A stretch of 64,000 bases of DNA, from NCBI RefSeq assembly GCF_900113865.1, contig NZ_FOQY01000008.1:62001-126000 (forward strand). The letters are read 5' to 3'. The translations under genes and the position numbers were made by a program. Positions 8,154-17,163 of this stretch are shown in pieces. Each line of letters begins with the position of its first letter. Position 1 is the stretch's first letter. The notes below the pieces were generated by a model. It had not been told where the DNA came from and made no database searches. It was given only the letters and a program-made list of their open reading frames with translations. This DNA comes from Streptosporangium canum (GTDB lineage: Bacteria; Actinomycetota; Actinomycetes; Streptosporangiales; Streptosporangiaceae).

Positions 8154-9155
8154 ATGAGGACGAAACGGGTCTTCCACGCGGTGGACTCCCACACCGAGGG
8201 CATGCCCACCCGGGTGATCACCGGGGGAGTGGGAGTCATCCCCGGCTCGACCATGGCCGAGCGCCGCGAGCACTTCCTGGCCGAGATGGACCACATCCGG
8301 ACCCTGCTCATGTACGAGCCGCGCGGTCACTCGGCGATGAGCGGGGCCATCCTGCAGCCGCCGACCCGGCCCGACGCCGACTACGGCGTGCTCTACATCG
8401 AGGTCTCCGGCTGCCTGCCGATGTGCGGCCACGGCACCATCGGCGTCGCCACCGTCCTGGTGGAGACCGGGATGGTCGAGGTGGTCGAGCCGGTCACCAC
8501 CATCCGGCTGGACACCCCCGCCGGGCTGGTCGTCGCCGAGGTGCGGGTCGAGGACGGCGCCGCCACCGCGGTGACCATCACCAACGTGCCCTCCTTCAGC
8601 GCCGGCCTGGACCGCACCGTCAAGGTGCCCGGCATCGGCGAGGTCGCCTACGACCTGGCCTACGGCGGCAACTACTACGCGATCCTGCCGATCGAGTCGG
8701 TCGGCCTGCCGTTCGACCGGGCGCACAAGCAGCCGATCCTCGACGCGGGCCTGGCGATCATGGACGCGATCAACGGGCAGGACGAGCCCGTCCACCCGCT
8801 GGACGCGGGCATCCGCGGCTGCCACCACGTGCAGTTCACCGCCCCCGGCTCCGACGCCCGCCACTCCCGGCACGCGATGGCCATCCATCCCGGCTGGTTC
8901 GACCGCTCGCCCTGCGGCACCGGCACCAGCGCCCGGATGGCCCAGCTTCACGCCCGGGGCGAGCTCCCCCTCGGCGCCGACTTCGTCAACGAGTCGTTCA
9001 TCGGCACGCGGTTCGTCGGCCGGCTCGTCGAGGAGACGGAGGTGGCCGGTCTGCCCGCGGTGGTTCCGACCATCACCGGGCGGGCATGGGTCACCGGCAC
9101 CGCCCAGTACTTCCTCGACCCCCGTGACCCGTTCCCCGAAGGTTTCCTGCTTTGA
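8154..9155 (+). CDS. 4-hydroxyproline 2-epimerase (proline racemase family)
   Basis: A 333-aa proline-racemase-fold enzyme with both catalytic cysteines: C91 in the MCGHGTIG motif and C254 in DRSPCGTGTSAR. Cys/Cys members act as proline racemases or 4-hydroxyproline epimerases. The locus points to epimerisation of trans-4-hydroxy-L-proline to cis-4-hydroxy-D-proline, the substrate of the dehydrogenase encoded upstream. Its HTEGMPTRVI N terminus is typical of HypE/LhpA. GAGGAG precedes the ATG, and the stop overlaps the next TTG start. Confidence 0.9.
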   Translation: MRTKRVFHAVDSHTEGMPTRVITGGVGVIPGSTMAERREHFLAEMDHIRTLLMYEPRGHSAMSGAILQPPTRPDADYGVLYIEVSGCLPMCGHGTIGVATVLVETGMVEVVEPVTTIRLDTPAGLVVAEVRVEDGAATAVTITNVPSFSAGLDRTVKVPGIGEVAYDLAYGGNYYAILPIESVGLPFDRAHKQPILDAGLAIMDAINGQDEPVHPLDAGIRGCHHVQFTAPGSDARHSRHAMAIHPGWFDRSPCGTGTSARMAQLHARGELPLGADFVNESFIGTRFVGRLVEETEVAGLPAVVPTITGRAWVTGTAQYFLDPRDPFPEGFLL

Positions 9156-10543
9156 CACACGTGATCAATCTGATCGAGAGCCGTTCCCCGCACAACCCGG
9201 CCGACCTGGTCGCCTCCTTCCCCGCGGCGGGGGAGGCGGGCGTCCAGGCCGCGGTCCGGCTGGCGCAGGCCGTACAGCACGACTGGGCGTCAAGGAACGC
9301 CGCCGCGCGGGCCACGGCCCTGGCGCGGGCCGCCGACGCCGTGGAGGGGGCGGCCGACGAGCTGGCCGCCCTGGTGGTCCGCGAGGTCGGCAAACCGGTG
9401 ACCGAGGCGCGCGGCGAGGTCGCCCGCTCGGTGTCGATCCTGCGCTACTACGCCCAGCAGGTGTTCGACCCGGTCGGCGCGGTCCACGAGCCGTCGGGCG
9501 CGGGACTGCTCTTCACCCGGCGGCGGCCGCTCGGCGTCGCCGGCCTGATCACACCGTGGAACTTCCCGCTGGCCATCCCGCTGTGGAAGGCCGCGCCCGC
9601 GTTGGCGTTCGGCAACACGGTCGTGCTCAAGCCCGCCCCGCAGGCGCTGGCGTGCGCGCTGCGCCTGGCCGAGCTGCTGAACCTCAACGAGTTCCAGGTC
9701 GTGCCCGGCGACGCGGAGGAGGGCGCCGCGCTGGTGGAGGCCGCCGACGTGGTCTCCTTCACCGGCTCCGCCGCCGTGGGCGCGCTGGTGCGCGAGGCCG
9801 CCGTACGGCGTGGTGTGCCGGTGCAGGCCGAGATGGGCGGGCAGAACGCCAGCATCGTGCTGCCGGACGCCAATCTGGAGGCCGCGGCCGCCCAGATCGC
9901 GGCGGCGGCGATGGGCTTCGCCGGGCAGAAGTGCACGGCCACCAAGCGGATCATCACGGTCGGCAACGGCGACGAGGTCCGCGAGGCCGTGCTCGCGGCG
10001 GTGGCCAAGCTCGGCTTCGGCGACCCGTCCGACCCCGGCACGGCCGTCGGCCCGCTGATCGACGAGGCGGCCCGCGACCGGGTCGTGGACGCGGCGGCGG
10101 GCGCGGTCGCCGCGGGCGGCCGGATCCTGACCGGGGGCCGCGCCGTGCACAGCCTTCAGGAGGGCGGGCTCGGCGGCTGGTATGTGGAGCCGACGCTCGT
10201 GGACGGCCTGCCGGCCGGCCACCCGCTGGCCTGCGAGGAGGTCTTCGGGCCGATCTGCGTGGTCCAGGACGCCGCCTCGGCGGACGAGGCGGTGGCGCTG
10301 GCCAACGGCGTCCGGTACGGCCTGGCCTCGGCCGTCTACACCAGCGACCTGGACCGGGCCCTGGACCTCGGCGCGCGGCTGGACACCGGCCTGGTCAAGG
10401 TGAACGCCCCGACCAGCGGCGTGGACTTCTACCTGCCGTTCGGCGGGGAGAAGGACTCCAGCTACGGAGGCCGGGAGCAGGGCAAGGCGGCCCAGGACTT
10501 CTACACCTCGACCCACACCGTCACCATAAGCCCGGCAGGCTGA
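9152..10543 (+). CDS. Aldehyde dehydrogenase, probable alpha-ketoglutarate semialdehyde dehydrogenase
   Basis: NAD(P)-dependent aldehyde dehydrogenase of 463 aa with general base E227 (EMGGQN) and nucleophile C261 (GQKCTA), plus the PWNFPL cofactor-loop motif at 135-140. In this pathway it would oxidise 2,5-dioxopentanoate to 2-oxoglutarate, feeding the TCA cycle. The TTG start overlaps the epimerase stop (TTGA), so translation is probably coupled. It is the last gene of the first transcription unit; a strong terminator follows 17 nt after the stop. Substrate assignment is from context. Confidence 0.88.
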   Translation: MTHVINLIESRSPHNPADLVASFPAAGEAGVQAAVRLAQAVQHDWASRNAAARATALARAADAVEGAADELAALVVREVGKPVTEARGEVARSVSILRYYAQQVFDPVGAVHEPSGAGLLFTRRRPLGVAGLITPWNFPLAIPLWKAAPALAFGNTVVLKPAPQALACALRLAELLNLNEFQVVPGDAEEGAALVEAADVVSFTGSAAVGALVREAAVRRGVPVQAEMGGQNASIVLPDANLEAAAAQIAAAAMGFAGQKCTATKRIITVGNGDEVREAVLAAVAKLGFGDPSDPGTAVGPLIDEAARDRVVDAAAGAVAAGGRILTGGRAVHSLQEGGLGGWYVEPTLVDGLPAGHPLACEEVFGPICVVQDAASADEAVALANGVRYGLASAVYTSDLDRALDLGARLDTGLVKVNAPTSGVDFYLPFGGEKDSSYGGREQGKAAQDFYTSTHTVTISPAG

Positions 10544-10559
10544 GAGCCCGCCGTCCGTG

Positions 10560-10589
10560 AAGGGGCATCCCCGCCCGGGGGTGCCCCTT
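10560..10589 (+). terminator. Hairpin terminator after the aldehyde dehydrogenase gene
   Basis: AAGGGGCATCCCC (10560-10572), a GCCC loop, and GGGGGTGCCCCTT (10577-10589) form a 13-bp stem with one G-T pair. It separates the catabolic unit from the transporter unit. Confidence 0.85.
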
Positions 10590-10650
10590 CGCATATGCGC
10601 ACCACGGGAAGATCAAAGATGTGTGAAGTTTAACGGTCTTGTTTCGGCCC

Positions 10651-10688
10651 TTGACGTGGACATTCCACACCTAGTGCAATGTCACATA
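10651..10688 (+). promoter_or_regulatory. Promoter and shared operator of the transporter operon
   Basis: TTGACG (10651-10656) and TGCAAT (10675-10680, 18-nt spacer) are a plausible -35/-10 pair. The core ATGTCACAT (10679-10687, flanked by A on both sides) is the reverse complement of the palindrome at 4238-4248 with 10 of 11 positions shared. It overlaps the predicted -10/start region. This ties transporter expression to the same regulator as the catabolic operon. Confidence 0.6.
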
Positions 10689-10711
10689 TCATTATTTGTG
10701 AGGAGCCGCAA

Positions 10712-11881
10712 ATGCGCGCCATCCCCCTGAAGTCCTTCGCTTCGCTGGCCGTCGTCGGCCTCCTGGCCACCGGATGTGGTCAGGGCCTGCTCGGCGGCGA
10801 CGACGGCGACAAGGCCGCCACCGCGAACGACCCGATCGTCCTCGGCATGCTGATCCCCCAGTCGGGCAGCGAGGCCGCCATCGGTCCCTATATGAGCAAC
10901 GCGGCACAGCTGGCGCTCGACGAGATCAACGCCAAGGGCGGAGTCCTCGGCCGCAAGCTGGAGCTGAAGACCGCCGACGACGCCTGCGACGCCCAGTCGG
11001 CGGCGGCCGGAGCCAACAAACTGGTCACCGAAGGCGTGGACATCTCGGTCGGAGGATACTGCTCCGGCGCCACGCTTCCCACCCTGCCCATCTTCGGCAA
11101 GGCTAACATCCCGATGATCATTCCGGCCGCCAACTCCCAGGAGCTGGTCGACCAGAAGCTCAAGCACGTCTTCCTGATCAACGGCACCGGCTCCCAGCAG
11201 GCCGGGGCGGCGGAGAAGTGGATCGCCAAGCAGGGCGCCAAGAGCGTCGTGCTGATGCACGACAACACCAGCTACTCCAAGGACATCGCGCTGCGCACCA
11301 AGGCGCTGCTCGACGCCCCCGGCGACGCCGAGGCCGTGCTCGTCGAGACGGTCACGCCCAAGGAGAGCGACTACAGCGCCAACATCACCAACGTGCTGGC
11401 CAAGAAGCCCGACTTCGTCTACTGGACCGGCTACTTCCAGGAGGGCGGCCTGATCGCCCGCCAGCTCCGCCAGGCCGGGTACAAGGGCTCCATCATGGTC
11501 GGAGACGGCTCGGTCTCGCCCAAGCTGGTCGAGATCGCCGGGGCCGAGGCCGCCGAGGGCGTCTACGCCACGATGACCCAGACCCCCGACACGCTCGAAG
11601 GCGCCGAGGGCTGGATCGCGGCCTACAAGAAGAAGTACAACGCCGACCCCGGCCCCTACTCCAACCAGGCCTACGACGCCGTGCGGCTGGCCGCCGAGGC
11701 CGTCACCAAGGCGGGCGGCACCGACGGCGCCAAGGTCGTCTCCGCGCTGGAGGCGATCGACGGGTTCTCGATGTTCTCCGGGCCGCTGAAGTTCACCCCC
11801 GAGCACACGCTGTCCAACGGCGGCTTCCAGATTCTCGTCGTCAAGGACGGCAAGATCACTCTGCAGGACTCTCTCAAATGA
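10712..11881 (+). CDS. Branched-chain-amino-acid-type ABC transporter substrate-binding lipoprotein
   Basis: Periplasmic-binding-protein type I family receptor (389 aa) related to LivK. The N terminus is a lipoprotein signal ending in LLATGC with C22 as the lipidated residue, followed by a short Asp/Ala spacer and the family start PIVLGMLIPQSG. An upstream in-frame start at 10679 is unlikely because the ATG at 10712 has GAGGAG at the right distance and produces a normal signal peptide. It should deliver hydroxyproline (inferred) to the LivHMGF-like permease encoded immediately downstream; the stop overlaps the permease start by ATGA. Confidence 0.9.
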   Translation: MRAIPLKSFASLAVVGLLATGCGQGLLGGDDGDKAATANDPIVLGMLIPQSGSEAAIGPYMSNAAQLALDEINAKGGVLGRKLELKTADDACDAQSAAAGANKLVTEGVDISVGGYCSGATLPTLPIFGKANIPMIIPAANSQELVDQKLKHVFLINGTGSQQAGAAEKWIAKQGAKSVVLMHDNTSYSKDIALRTKALLDAPGDAEAVLVETVTPKESDYSANITNVLAKKPDFVYWTGYFQEGGLIARQLRQAGYKGSIMVGDGSVSPKLVEIAGAEAAEGVYATMTQTPDTLEGAEGWIAAYKKKYNADPGPYSNQAYDAVRLAAEAVTKAGGTDGAKVVSALEAIDGFSMFSGPLKFTPEHTLSNGGFQILVVKDGKITLQDSLK

Positions 11882-12771
11882 CACAGCTCGTCTGGAACGG
11901 CCTGTTCGTCGGCTCGTTCTACGCCCTGGTGGCGCTGGGCTACAGCATGGTCTACGGGATCATCAAGCTGCTCAACTTCGCCCACGGCGACCTGTACATG
12001 CTCGGCGCGTTCGTCGGCTTCGCCATCCTCGGCGCGGTCGGCGGCGTGTCCTCCTCGATGGCCCTGCCGCTGCTGCTCGTGGTGCTCCTGGCGACCATGG
12101 TCCTCACCGGCCTGGCCGGGGTGGCACTGGAACGGGTCGCCTACCGGCCACTGCGCCGCGCGCCCCGGCTCTCCCTGCTCATCACCGCGGTCGGCGCGTC
12201 CTTCGCCCTGGAGTACGGCATGCGCGCCGCCGCCGGGGCCGACCCGCGGGTCTACCCGGTACGGCTCGGCGGCACCTCCGTGGAGGTGCTCGGAGCCCGG
12301 CTGACCCTGCAGCAGCTCGTCCTGGTCGGGGTGGCCGTCGTCCTCATGATCGGGCTCAACCTGCTGATCACCAGGACCCGCGAGGGCCGGGCCATGCGGG
12401 CCATCGCCCTCGACCCGCGTACCAGCTCGCTGATGGGCATCGACGTGAACGCGGTCATCTCCCGGACCTTCTTCATCGGCTCGGCCCTCGCCGGGGCCGC
12501 CGGGGTGATGGCGGGGGCCTACTACGGGAAGATCGACTTCCTGATGGGCTTCCTGATCGGGCTCAAGGCCTTCACCGCGGCCGTCATCGGCGGCATCGGC
12601 AACATCCCCGGCACCATGCTCGGCGGACTGCTGCTCGGGCTGCTGGAGTCGTTCGGCACGTTCTGGCTGGGCGGCGAGTGGCGCGACGTGTTCGCCTTCG
12701 GGGTGCTGATCCTGTTCCTGACCGTGCGGCCCACGGGCCTGCTCGGCGAACGTGTGACGGAGCGGGTATGA
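11878..12771 (+). CDS. Branched-chain amino acid ABC transporter permease, LivH type
   Basis: Integral membrane permease (297 aa, about eight hydrophobic segments) with the LivH-type opening GLFVGSFYALVALGYSMVYG and the C-terminal IGGIGNIPGTMLGG motif that contacts the ATPase. It overlaps the receptor gene (ATGA) and the next permease gene (ATGA), so the importer is translated as one coupled unit. The substrate is probably hydroxyproline or proline, inferred from the locus. Confidence 0.92.
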   Translation: MTQLVWNGLFVGSFYALVALGYSMVYGIIKLLNFAHGDLYMLGAFVGFAILGAVGGVSSSMALPLLLVVLLATMVLTGLAGVALERVAYRPLRRAPRLSLLITAVGASFALEYGMRAAAGADPRVYPVRLGGTSVEVLGARLTLQQLVLVGVAVVLMIGLNLLITRTREGRAMRAIALDPRTSSLMGIDVNAVISRTFFIGSALAGAAGVMAGAYYGKIDFLMGFLIGLKAFTAAVIGGIGNIPGTMLGGLLLGLLESFGTFWLGGEWRDVFAFGVLILFLTVRPTGLLGERVTERV

Positions 12772-13733
12772 CCGGCACGACGAAGGTCCGCCGGGTCGGC
12801 AACGCCAAGCCCCCGACCCGTGCCTCGAAACTGCTGCAGAACAGGTGGGCCGGGATCGCCGGCCTGCTGATCGCGCTCCTGGCGCCGTTCGTCAACGCCA
12901 GCGGCTACGCGCTGTCGGTCATGACCAGCGCGGCCATCTTCGTGATGCTCGCGGCCGGGCTGAACATCGTGGTCGGCTACTGCGGCCTGCTCGACCTCGG
13001 CTACGTCGCCTTCTTCGCGGTCGGCGCCTACACCAGCGGGGTGCTGTCCACCCGCCTCGACCTGCCGCTGCTGGTCACCGTGCCGGCCGTCATCGTGGTC
13101 ACGGTCATCGCCGGGATCATCATCGGCGCGCCCACCCTCCGGCTCCGCAGCGACTACCTCGCCATCGTCACCCTCGGCTTCGGCGAGATCATCCGGATCA
13201 CCGCGAACAACCTGGACGTCACCGGCGGGCCCTCGGGCATCTACGGCATCCCGCACCTGACCGACAGCCCGGTGGTCTTCTACTACGTGACCGTGGTGGT
13301 CGTCTCCCTGGCCGTCCTCGGCGCGGCCCGCCTGGGCCGCTCCCGGCTCGGCCGGGCCTGGCGGTTCGTCCGCGAGGACGAGGACGCCGCCGAGGCCATG
13401 GGCGTGCACACCTACCGGGTCAAGCTCGCCGCCTACATCGCCGGAGCGGTCTGGGGCGGCCTGGCCGGAGTCCTGTTCGCCGCGCAGCTGTCGGCGATCT
13501 CCCCGACCAGCTTCACCTTCCTGCAGTCCGCGCTGGTCCTGATGGCGGTCGTGCTGGGCGGCATGGGCTCGATCCCCGGCGTCGTCATCGGCGCCGTCGT
13601 GATCAGCATCCTGCCGGAGATCCTGCGCGACCTCGCCGACTACCGGTTCTTCATCTTCGGCGTCCTCCTCATCGCGGTCATGATCCTGCGCCCGCAGGGG
13701 CTGTGGCCCGCCCGATCCAAGGAGGTCTCGTGA
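12768..13733 (+). CDS. Branched-chain amino acid ABC transporter permease, LivM type
   Basis: Second importer permease, 321 aa, with a basic N-terminal tail of about 35 residues and then LivM-type sequence: GYCGLLDLGYVAFFAVGAY and the coupling motif GGMGSIPGVVIG. It pairs with the LivH-type protein encoded upstream. Its stop overlaps the GTG of the LivG-type ATPase gene, which has a GGAGG site inside the end of this gene. Confidence 0.92.
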   Translation: MTGTTKVRRVGNAKPPTRASKLLQNRWAGIAGLLIALLAPFVNASGYALSVMTSAAIFVMLAAGLNIVVGYCGLLDLGYVAFFAVGAYTSGVLSTRLDLPLLVTVPAVIVVTVIAGIIIGAPTLRLRSDYLAIVTLGFGEIIRITANNLDVTGGPSGIYGIPHLTDSPVVFYYVTVVVVSLAVLGAARLGRSRLGRAWRFVREDEDAAEAMGVHTYRVKLAAYIAGAVWGGLAGVLFAAQLSAISPTSFTFLQSALVLMAVVLGGMGSIPGVVIGAVVISILPEILRDLADYRFFIFGVLLIAVMILRPQGLWPARSKEVS

Positions 13734-14497
13734 GCCTGCTGAGCGTGGAGGACCTGCGCCTGTCCTTCGGCGGACTGCTGGCCATCGACGGGCTCACGTT
13801 CTCGGTGGGCGAGGCGGAGATCGTCTCCGTCATCGGCCCCAACGGCGCGGGCAAGACGTCGGCCTTCAACTGCGTCACCGGCTTCTACCGTCCCACCTCG
13901 GGCCGGATCACCCTGCGGGGCAAGGACCTTCCCGGGCTGAGGCCGTCCGCCATCGCGGGCCTCGGCGTCGCGCGCACCTTCCAGAACCTGCGCCTGTTCG
14001 GCGAGCTGTCGGTCCTGGACAACGTGCGGGCCGGATCGCACCTGTGGCTCAAGCAGAGCGTGTTCGACGCCCTGCTGCACACCCCCCGCTACCGCCGCTC
14101 CGAACGCGAGTGCACCGAGCAGGCCCACCACTGGCTGGACTTCGTCGGCCTGAGCGGCGACCGCTACAGCGAGGCCCGCAACCTGCCCTACGGCGAGCAA
14201 CGCCTCACGGAGATCGCCAGGGCCCTGGCCCGCCGCCCCGACCTGCTGCTGCTGGACGAGCCCGCCGCCGGGCTCAACCACGGGGAGAAGGCCGAGATGC
14301 TCGACCTGATCCGGCGGATCCAGGCGCTGGGCGTGGCGATCGTGCTCATCGAACACGACATGGGCCTGGTCATGGAGGTCTCCGAACGCGTGGTCGTGCT
14401 CAACTTCGGCAAGGAGATCGCCGACGGCCGCCCGGAGGACGTCCGCCGGAACCCGGCCGTCATCGAGGCCTACCTCGGGAGTGACGCCCATGCTTGA
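13730..14497 (+). CDS. ABC transporter ATP-binding protein, LivG type
   Basis: Cytoplasmic ATPase (255 aa) with Walker A GPNGAGKT near residue 37, the LivG-specific signature LPYGEQR in place of LSGGQ, Walker B LLLLDEP and the IEHDM H-switch. The long insertion after ARTFQNLRLF is typical of LivG. It starts at GTG overlapping the permease stop and itself overlaps the LivF-type gene. Confidence 0.93.
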   Translation: MSLLSVEDLRLSFGGLLAIDGLTFSVGEAEIVSVIGPNGAGKTSAFNCVTGFYRPTSGRITLRGKDLPGLRPSAIAGLGVARTFQNLRLFGELSVLDNVRAGSHLWLKQSVFDALLHTPRYRRSERECTEQAHHWLDFVGLSGDRYSEARNLPYGEQRLTEIARALARRPDLLLLDEPAAGLNHGEKAEMLDLIRRIQALGVAIVLIEHDMGLVMEVSERVVVLNFGKEIADGRPEDVRRNPAVIEAYLGSDAHA

Positions 14498-15197
14498 GAT
14501 CCACGGACTGGACGTCCACTACGGCGGTGTGCACGCCCTGCGCGGCCTGTCCCTGACCATCGCGCCGGGGGAGATCGTCGCCCTGCTGGGCAACAACGGC
14601 GCGGGCAAGACCACCACGCTGTCGGCGGTCTCCGGCCTGGTGCGCTCCACCGCCGGGAAGGTCGTCTTCGACGGGCGGGACATCACCAGGGACAGACCCC
14701 ACAAGATCGCCGAACGCGGCCTGGTGCACGTCCCCGAGGGCCGCAGGGTCTTCAGCACCCTCACCGTGCACGAGAACCTGCAGCTCGGCGGCTACCTGGT
14801 CCGCGACCAGGCCGAGATCCGCAAGCGGATCGAGCGCGTCTACGAGCTGCTGCCCCGCCTGGCCGAGCGGCGCGCCCAGCAGGGCGGCACGCTGTCCGGC
14901 GGCGAGCAGCAGATGCTCGCCATCGGCCGGGCCCTGGTGACCGGGCCCCGGCTGCTGCTGCTCGACGAGCCCTCCATGGGCCTGGCCCCGCTGGTGGTCG
15001 CCTCGGTGATGGAGCTGATCGCCGGGATCAACGCCGAGGGCACCTCGGTGCTGCTCGTCGAGCAGAACGCCACCGCCGCGCTCAAGATCGCTCACCGCGG
15101 TTACGTGATCGAGAACGGCGAGTGCGTGCTGGACGGCCCCGCGGCCGGCCTGCGCGAGGACCCCCGGGTGGTCGAGGCCTACCTCGGCGGAGTGTGA
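14490..15197 (+). CDS. ABC transporter ATP-binding protein, LivF type
   Basis: Second ATPase of the importer, 235 aa, with Walker A GNNGAGKTT, signature LSGGEQQ, Walker B LLLLDEPS and the GLAP loop of LivF proteins. I prefer the ATG at 14490 because GGGAG lies 8 nt upstream; an in-frame GTG at 14481 would add three residues. Its 8-nt overlap with livG suggests coupled translation. A 26-nt gap separates it from the second proline-racemase-family gene, so the transcript probably continues. Confidence 0.92.
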   Translation: MLEIHGLDVHYGGVHALRGLSLTIAPGEIVALLGNNGAGKTTTLSAVSGLVRSTAGKVVFDGRDITRDRPHKIAERGLVHVPEGRRVFSTLTVHENLQLGGYLVRDQAEIRKRIERVYELLPRLAERRAQQGGTLSGGEQQMLAIGRALVTGPRLLLLDEPSMGLAPLVVASVMELIAGINAEGTSVLLVEQNATAALKIAHRGYVIENGECVLDGPAAGLREDPRVVEAYLGGV

Positions 15198-15223
15198 GGC
15201 GGACTATGACAGGAGGGGGAACG

Positions 15224-16240
15224 ATGGTTCACACGATCGACTACCACACCGGCGGCGAGCCGTTCCGGATCGTCGCCTCCGGCGTGCCCGACATCCCCGG
15301 CGGCACGGTCCTGGAGCGCCGCGAGTCGGCGGCGGCCCCGGAGATCGACGGGGTGCGGCGGCTGCTCTGCCACGAGCCGCGGGGGCACGCCGACATGTAC
15401 GGCTGCTTCCTCGTCCCGCCGGACGACGAGGGAGCCGATCTCGGCGTGCTGTTCTGGCACAAGGACGGCTACTCCACCGCCTGCGGCCACGGCACCATCG
15501 CGCTCGGGGTCTACGCCGTGGACAGCGGCCTGGTCCGGGCCGATCCGGACGGGGAGACCGACGTCGTCGTCGACGTCCCGTCCGGCAGGGTGACGGCCCG
15601 GGTCCGCTGCGTGGAGGGCCGGGTCGAGGCCGTCACGTTCCGGAACGTGCCGTCCTACGTGCTCGCGCGAGACGTCGAGCTGGGCCCGCTCGCCGGGACC
15701 GGCCCGGACGCGCCCGCCGCGGGCTCCGGGATCGGCCGGCTCGCCGGCGTCAGGGCCGACGTCTCCTACGGCGGAGCCATCTACGCCTCGGTCCCGGCCG
15801 CGGCGTTCGGGCTGAGCGTGGCGCCCGAGCACCTCACCGAGCTGATCGCGCTCGGCCGGGCGGTGAAGGCGGCCCTGGCCGGTCACCCCGCCTCCCGGCA
15901 CCCGGGCGACGACCGGCTGTCGGGGATCTACGGCGTCATCTTCTACGACGAGCTGGGCCCCGGCCACCAGCGCAACGTCACCGTCTTCGCCGACGGCGAG
16001 GTGGACCGCTCGCCGTGCGGCTCGGGCACGGCCGCCCGGCTGGCGCTGCTGCACGCCGACGGCTTCACCGGCACGCTCGTCCACGAGGGCATCGTGGGGA
16101 CCTCCTTCCGGGCCCGGGTGGCCGAGGTGACCGAGGAGGGGATCGTCCCCGAGGTGGAGGGCATGGCCTACCGCACCGGGGAGCACCGGTTCACTCTGGA
16201 CCCGCGCGACCCCGTCGGCACCGGGTTCACCCTCCGGTGA
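15224..16240 (+). CDS. Proline-racemase-family protein resembling trans-3-hydroxy-L-proline dehydratase
   Basis: A 338-aa enzyme whose N-terminal half (HTGGEPFRIV, HEPRGHADMYG, ACGHGTIALGVYAVDSGLV) follows the human L3HYPDH/T3LHypD branch rather than the epimerase branch. Such enzymes dehydrate trans-3-hydroxy-L-proline to pyrroline-2-carboxylate. Unlike the Cys/Thr pair of the human enzyme, this protein keeps two cysteines, C87 and C265 (DRSPCGSGTAAR), so racemase or epimerase activity is possible. AGGAGGGGG precedes the ATG. The overlapping downstream gene encodes a pyrroline-2-carboxylate-reductase-like protein, which favours the dehydratase pathway. Confidence 0.75.
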   Translation: MVHTIDYHTGGEPFRIVASGVPDIPGGTVLERRESAAAPEIDGVRRLLCHEPRGHADMYGCFLVPPDDEGADLGVLFWHKDGYSTACGHGTIALGVYAVDSGLVRADPDGETDVVVDVPSGRVTARVRCVEGRVEAVTFRNVPSYVLARDVELGPLAGTGPDAPAAGSGIGRLAGVRADVSYGGAIYASVPAAAFGLSVAPEHLTELIALGRAVKAALAGHPASRHPGDDRLSGIYGVIFYDELGPGHQRNVTVFADGEVDRSPCGSGTAARLALLHADGFTGTLVHEGIVGTSFRARVAEVTEEGIVPEVEGMAYRTGEHRFTLDPRDPVGTGFTLR

Positions 16241-17163
16241 GCGCGCTGCCCTACCTGGACGGGGAGACCCTGCGCGAGCTGGTGCCGATGGCGCGGGCCG
16301 TGCAGGCGCTCCAGGACGCGCTGCTGGCGGGGCTCGACCCCGAGGACACCCCGCGGCGGCCCGTCGTGGAGGTACCCGCCGGGCAGCTGCTGCTGATGCC
16401 CGCCGCGTGGGGCCGTCACGTGGGGATCAAGGTGGCCGGGGTGGCCCCGGCCAACCCCTCGCGCGGACTGCCGCGGATCCAGGGCGCCTACCTGCTGATG
16501 GACGGCGAGAGCCTGGCTCCGCTGGCCATGATGGACGGCGTCGCGCTCACCTCGCTGCGCACCCCCGCCGTCTCCGCGCTGGCCGTACGGCATCTGGCCG
16601 AGCCCGGCGCCTCGGAGATGGCGGTGTTCGGCACGGGACCGCAGGCGTGGGGGCACGTGGAGGCCTTCCGCGCGGTCCGGCCGGTGGAGCGGGTGAGCGT
16701 GATCGCCCGGGACGCGGCGAAGGCCCGTGCCTTCGCCGCCCGGTGCGCCGCCGAGGGCCTGCGGGCCGCTACGGTGGCCGATCCCGGACAGGCCGACCTG
16801 ATCGCCTGCTGTACGACCGCCAGGACTCCCCTGTTCGACGGTAGGCTCACCCGGGATGACGCGACCGTGGTCGCGGTCGGCTCCCACGAGCCGGATGCCC
16901 GGGAGGTCGACGACGATCTCGTCGCGCGTGCCACGGTGGTCGTCGAAGCCCGCAGTGCCGCTCTCGCCGAGGCGGGAGACCTGATCATCCCGTTGCGGAA
17001 CGGTACGATCACCATTGGTAACCTCGCCGGTAACCTCGGGGAGCTGGTCGCCGGCGCGGTGCCTCGCGGTCCGGGGCCCCGGCTGTTCAAGAGCGTGGGC
17101 ATGGCGTGGGAGGACCTGGTGGTGGCGGCCGCCGCCTACGAGGCGTGGATGCGAGTGAGATGA
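16237..17163 (+). CDS. Ornithine cyclodeaminase/mu-crystallin family, probable pyrroline-2-carboxylate reductase
   Basis: NAD(P)-binding Rossmann protein of 308 aa with the glycine motif FGTGPQAWGH near residue 132 and the family segment KVAGVAPANPSRGLP. Members beside hydroxyproline genes (LhpI-type) reduce pyrroline-2-carboxylate to L-proline. Others are true ornithine cyclodeaminases or ketimine reductases. The GTG start overlaps the preceding stop (GTGA), and the stop overlaps the regulator start (ATGA). Context therefore suggests a salvage branch that turns 3-hydroxyproline into proline. Confidence 0.78.
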   Translation: MSALPYLDGETLRELVPMARAVQALQDALLAGLDPEDTPRRPVVEVPAGQLLLMPAAWGRHVGIKVAGVAPANPSRGLPRIQGAYLLMDGESLAPLAMMDGVALTSLRTPAVSALAVRHLAEPGASEMAVFGTGPQAWGHVEAFRAVRPVERVSVIARDAAKARAFAARCAAEGLRAATVADPGQADLIACCTTARTPLFDGRLTRDDATVVAVGSHEPDAREVDDDLVARATVVVEARSAALAEAGDLIIPLRNGTITIGNLAGNLGELVAGAVPRGPGPRLFKSVGMAWEDLVVAAAAYEAWMRVR

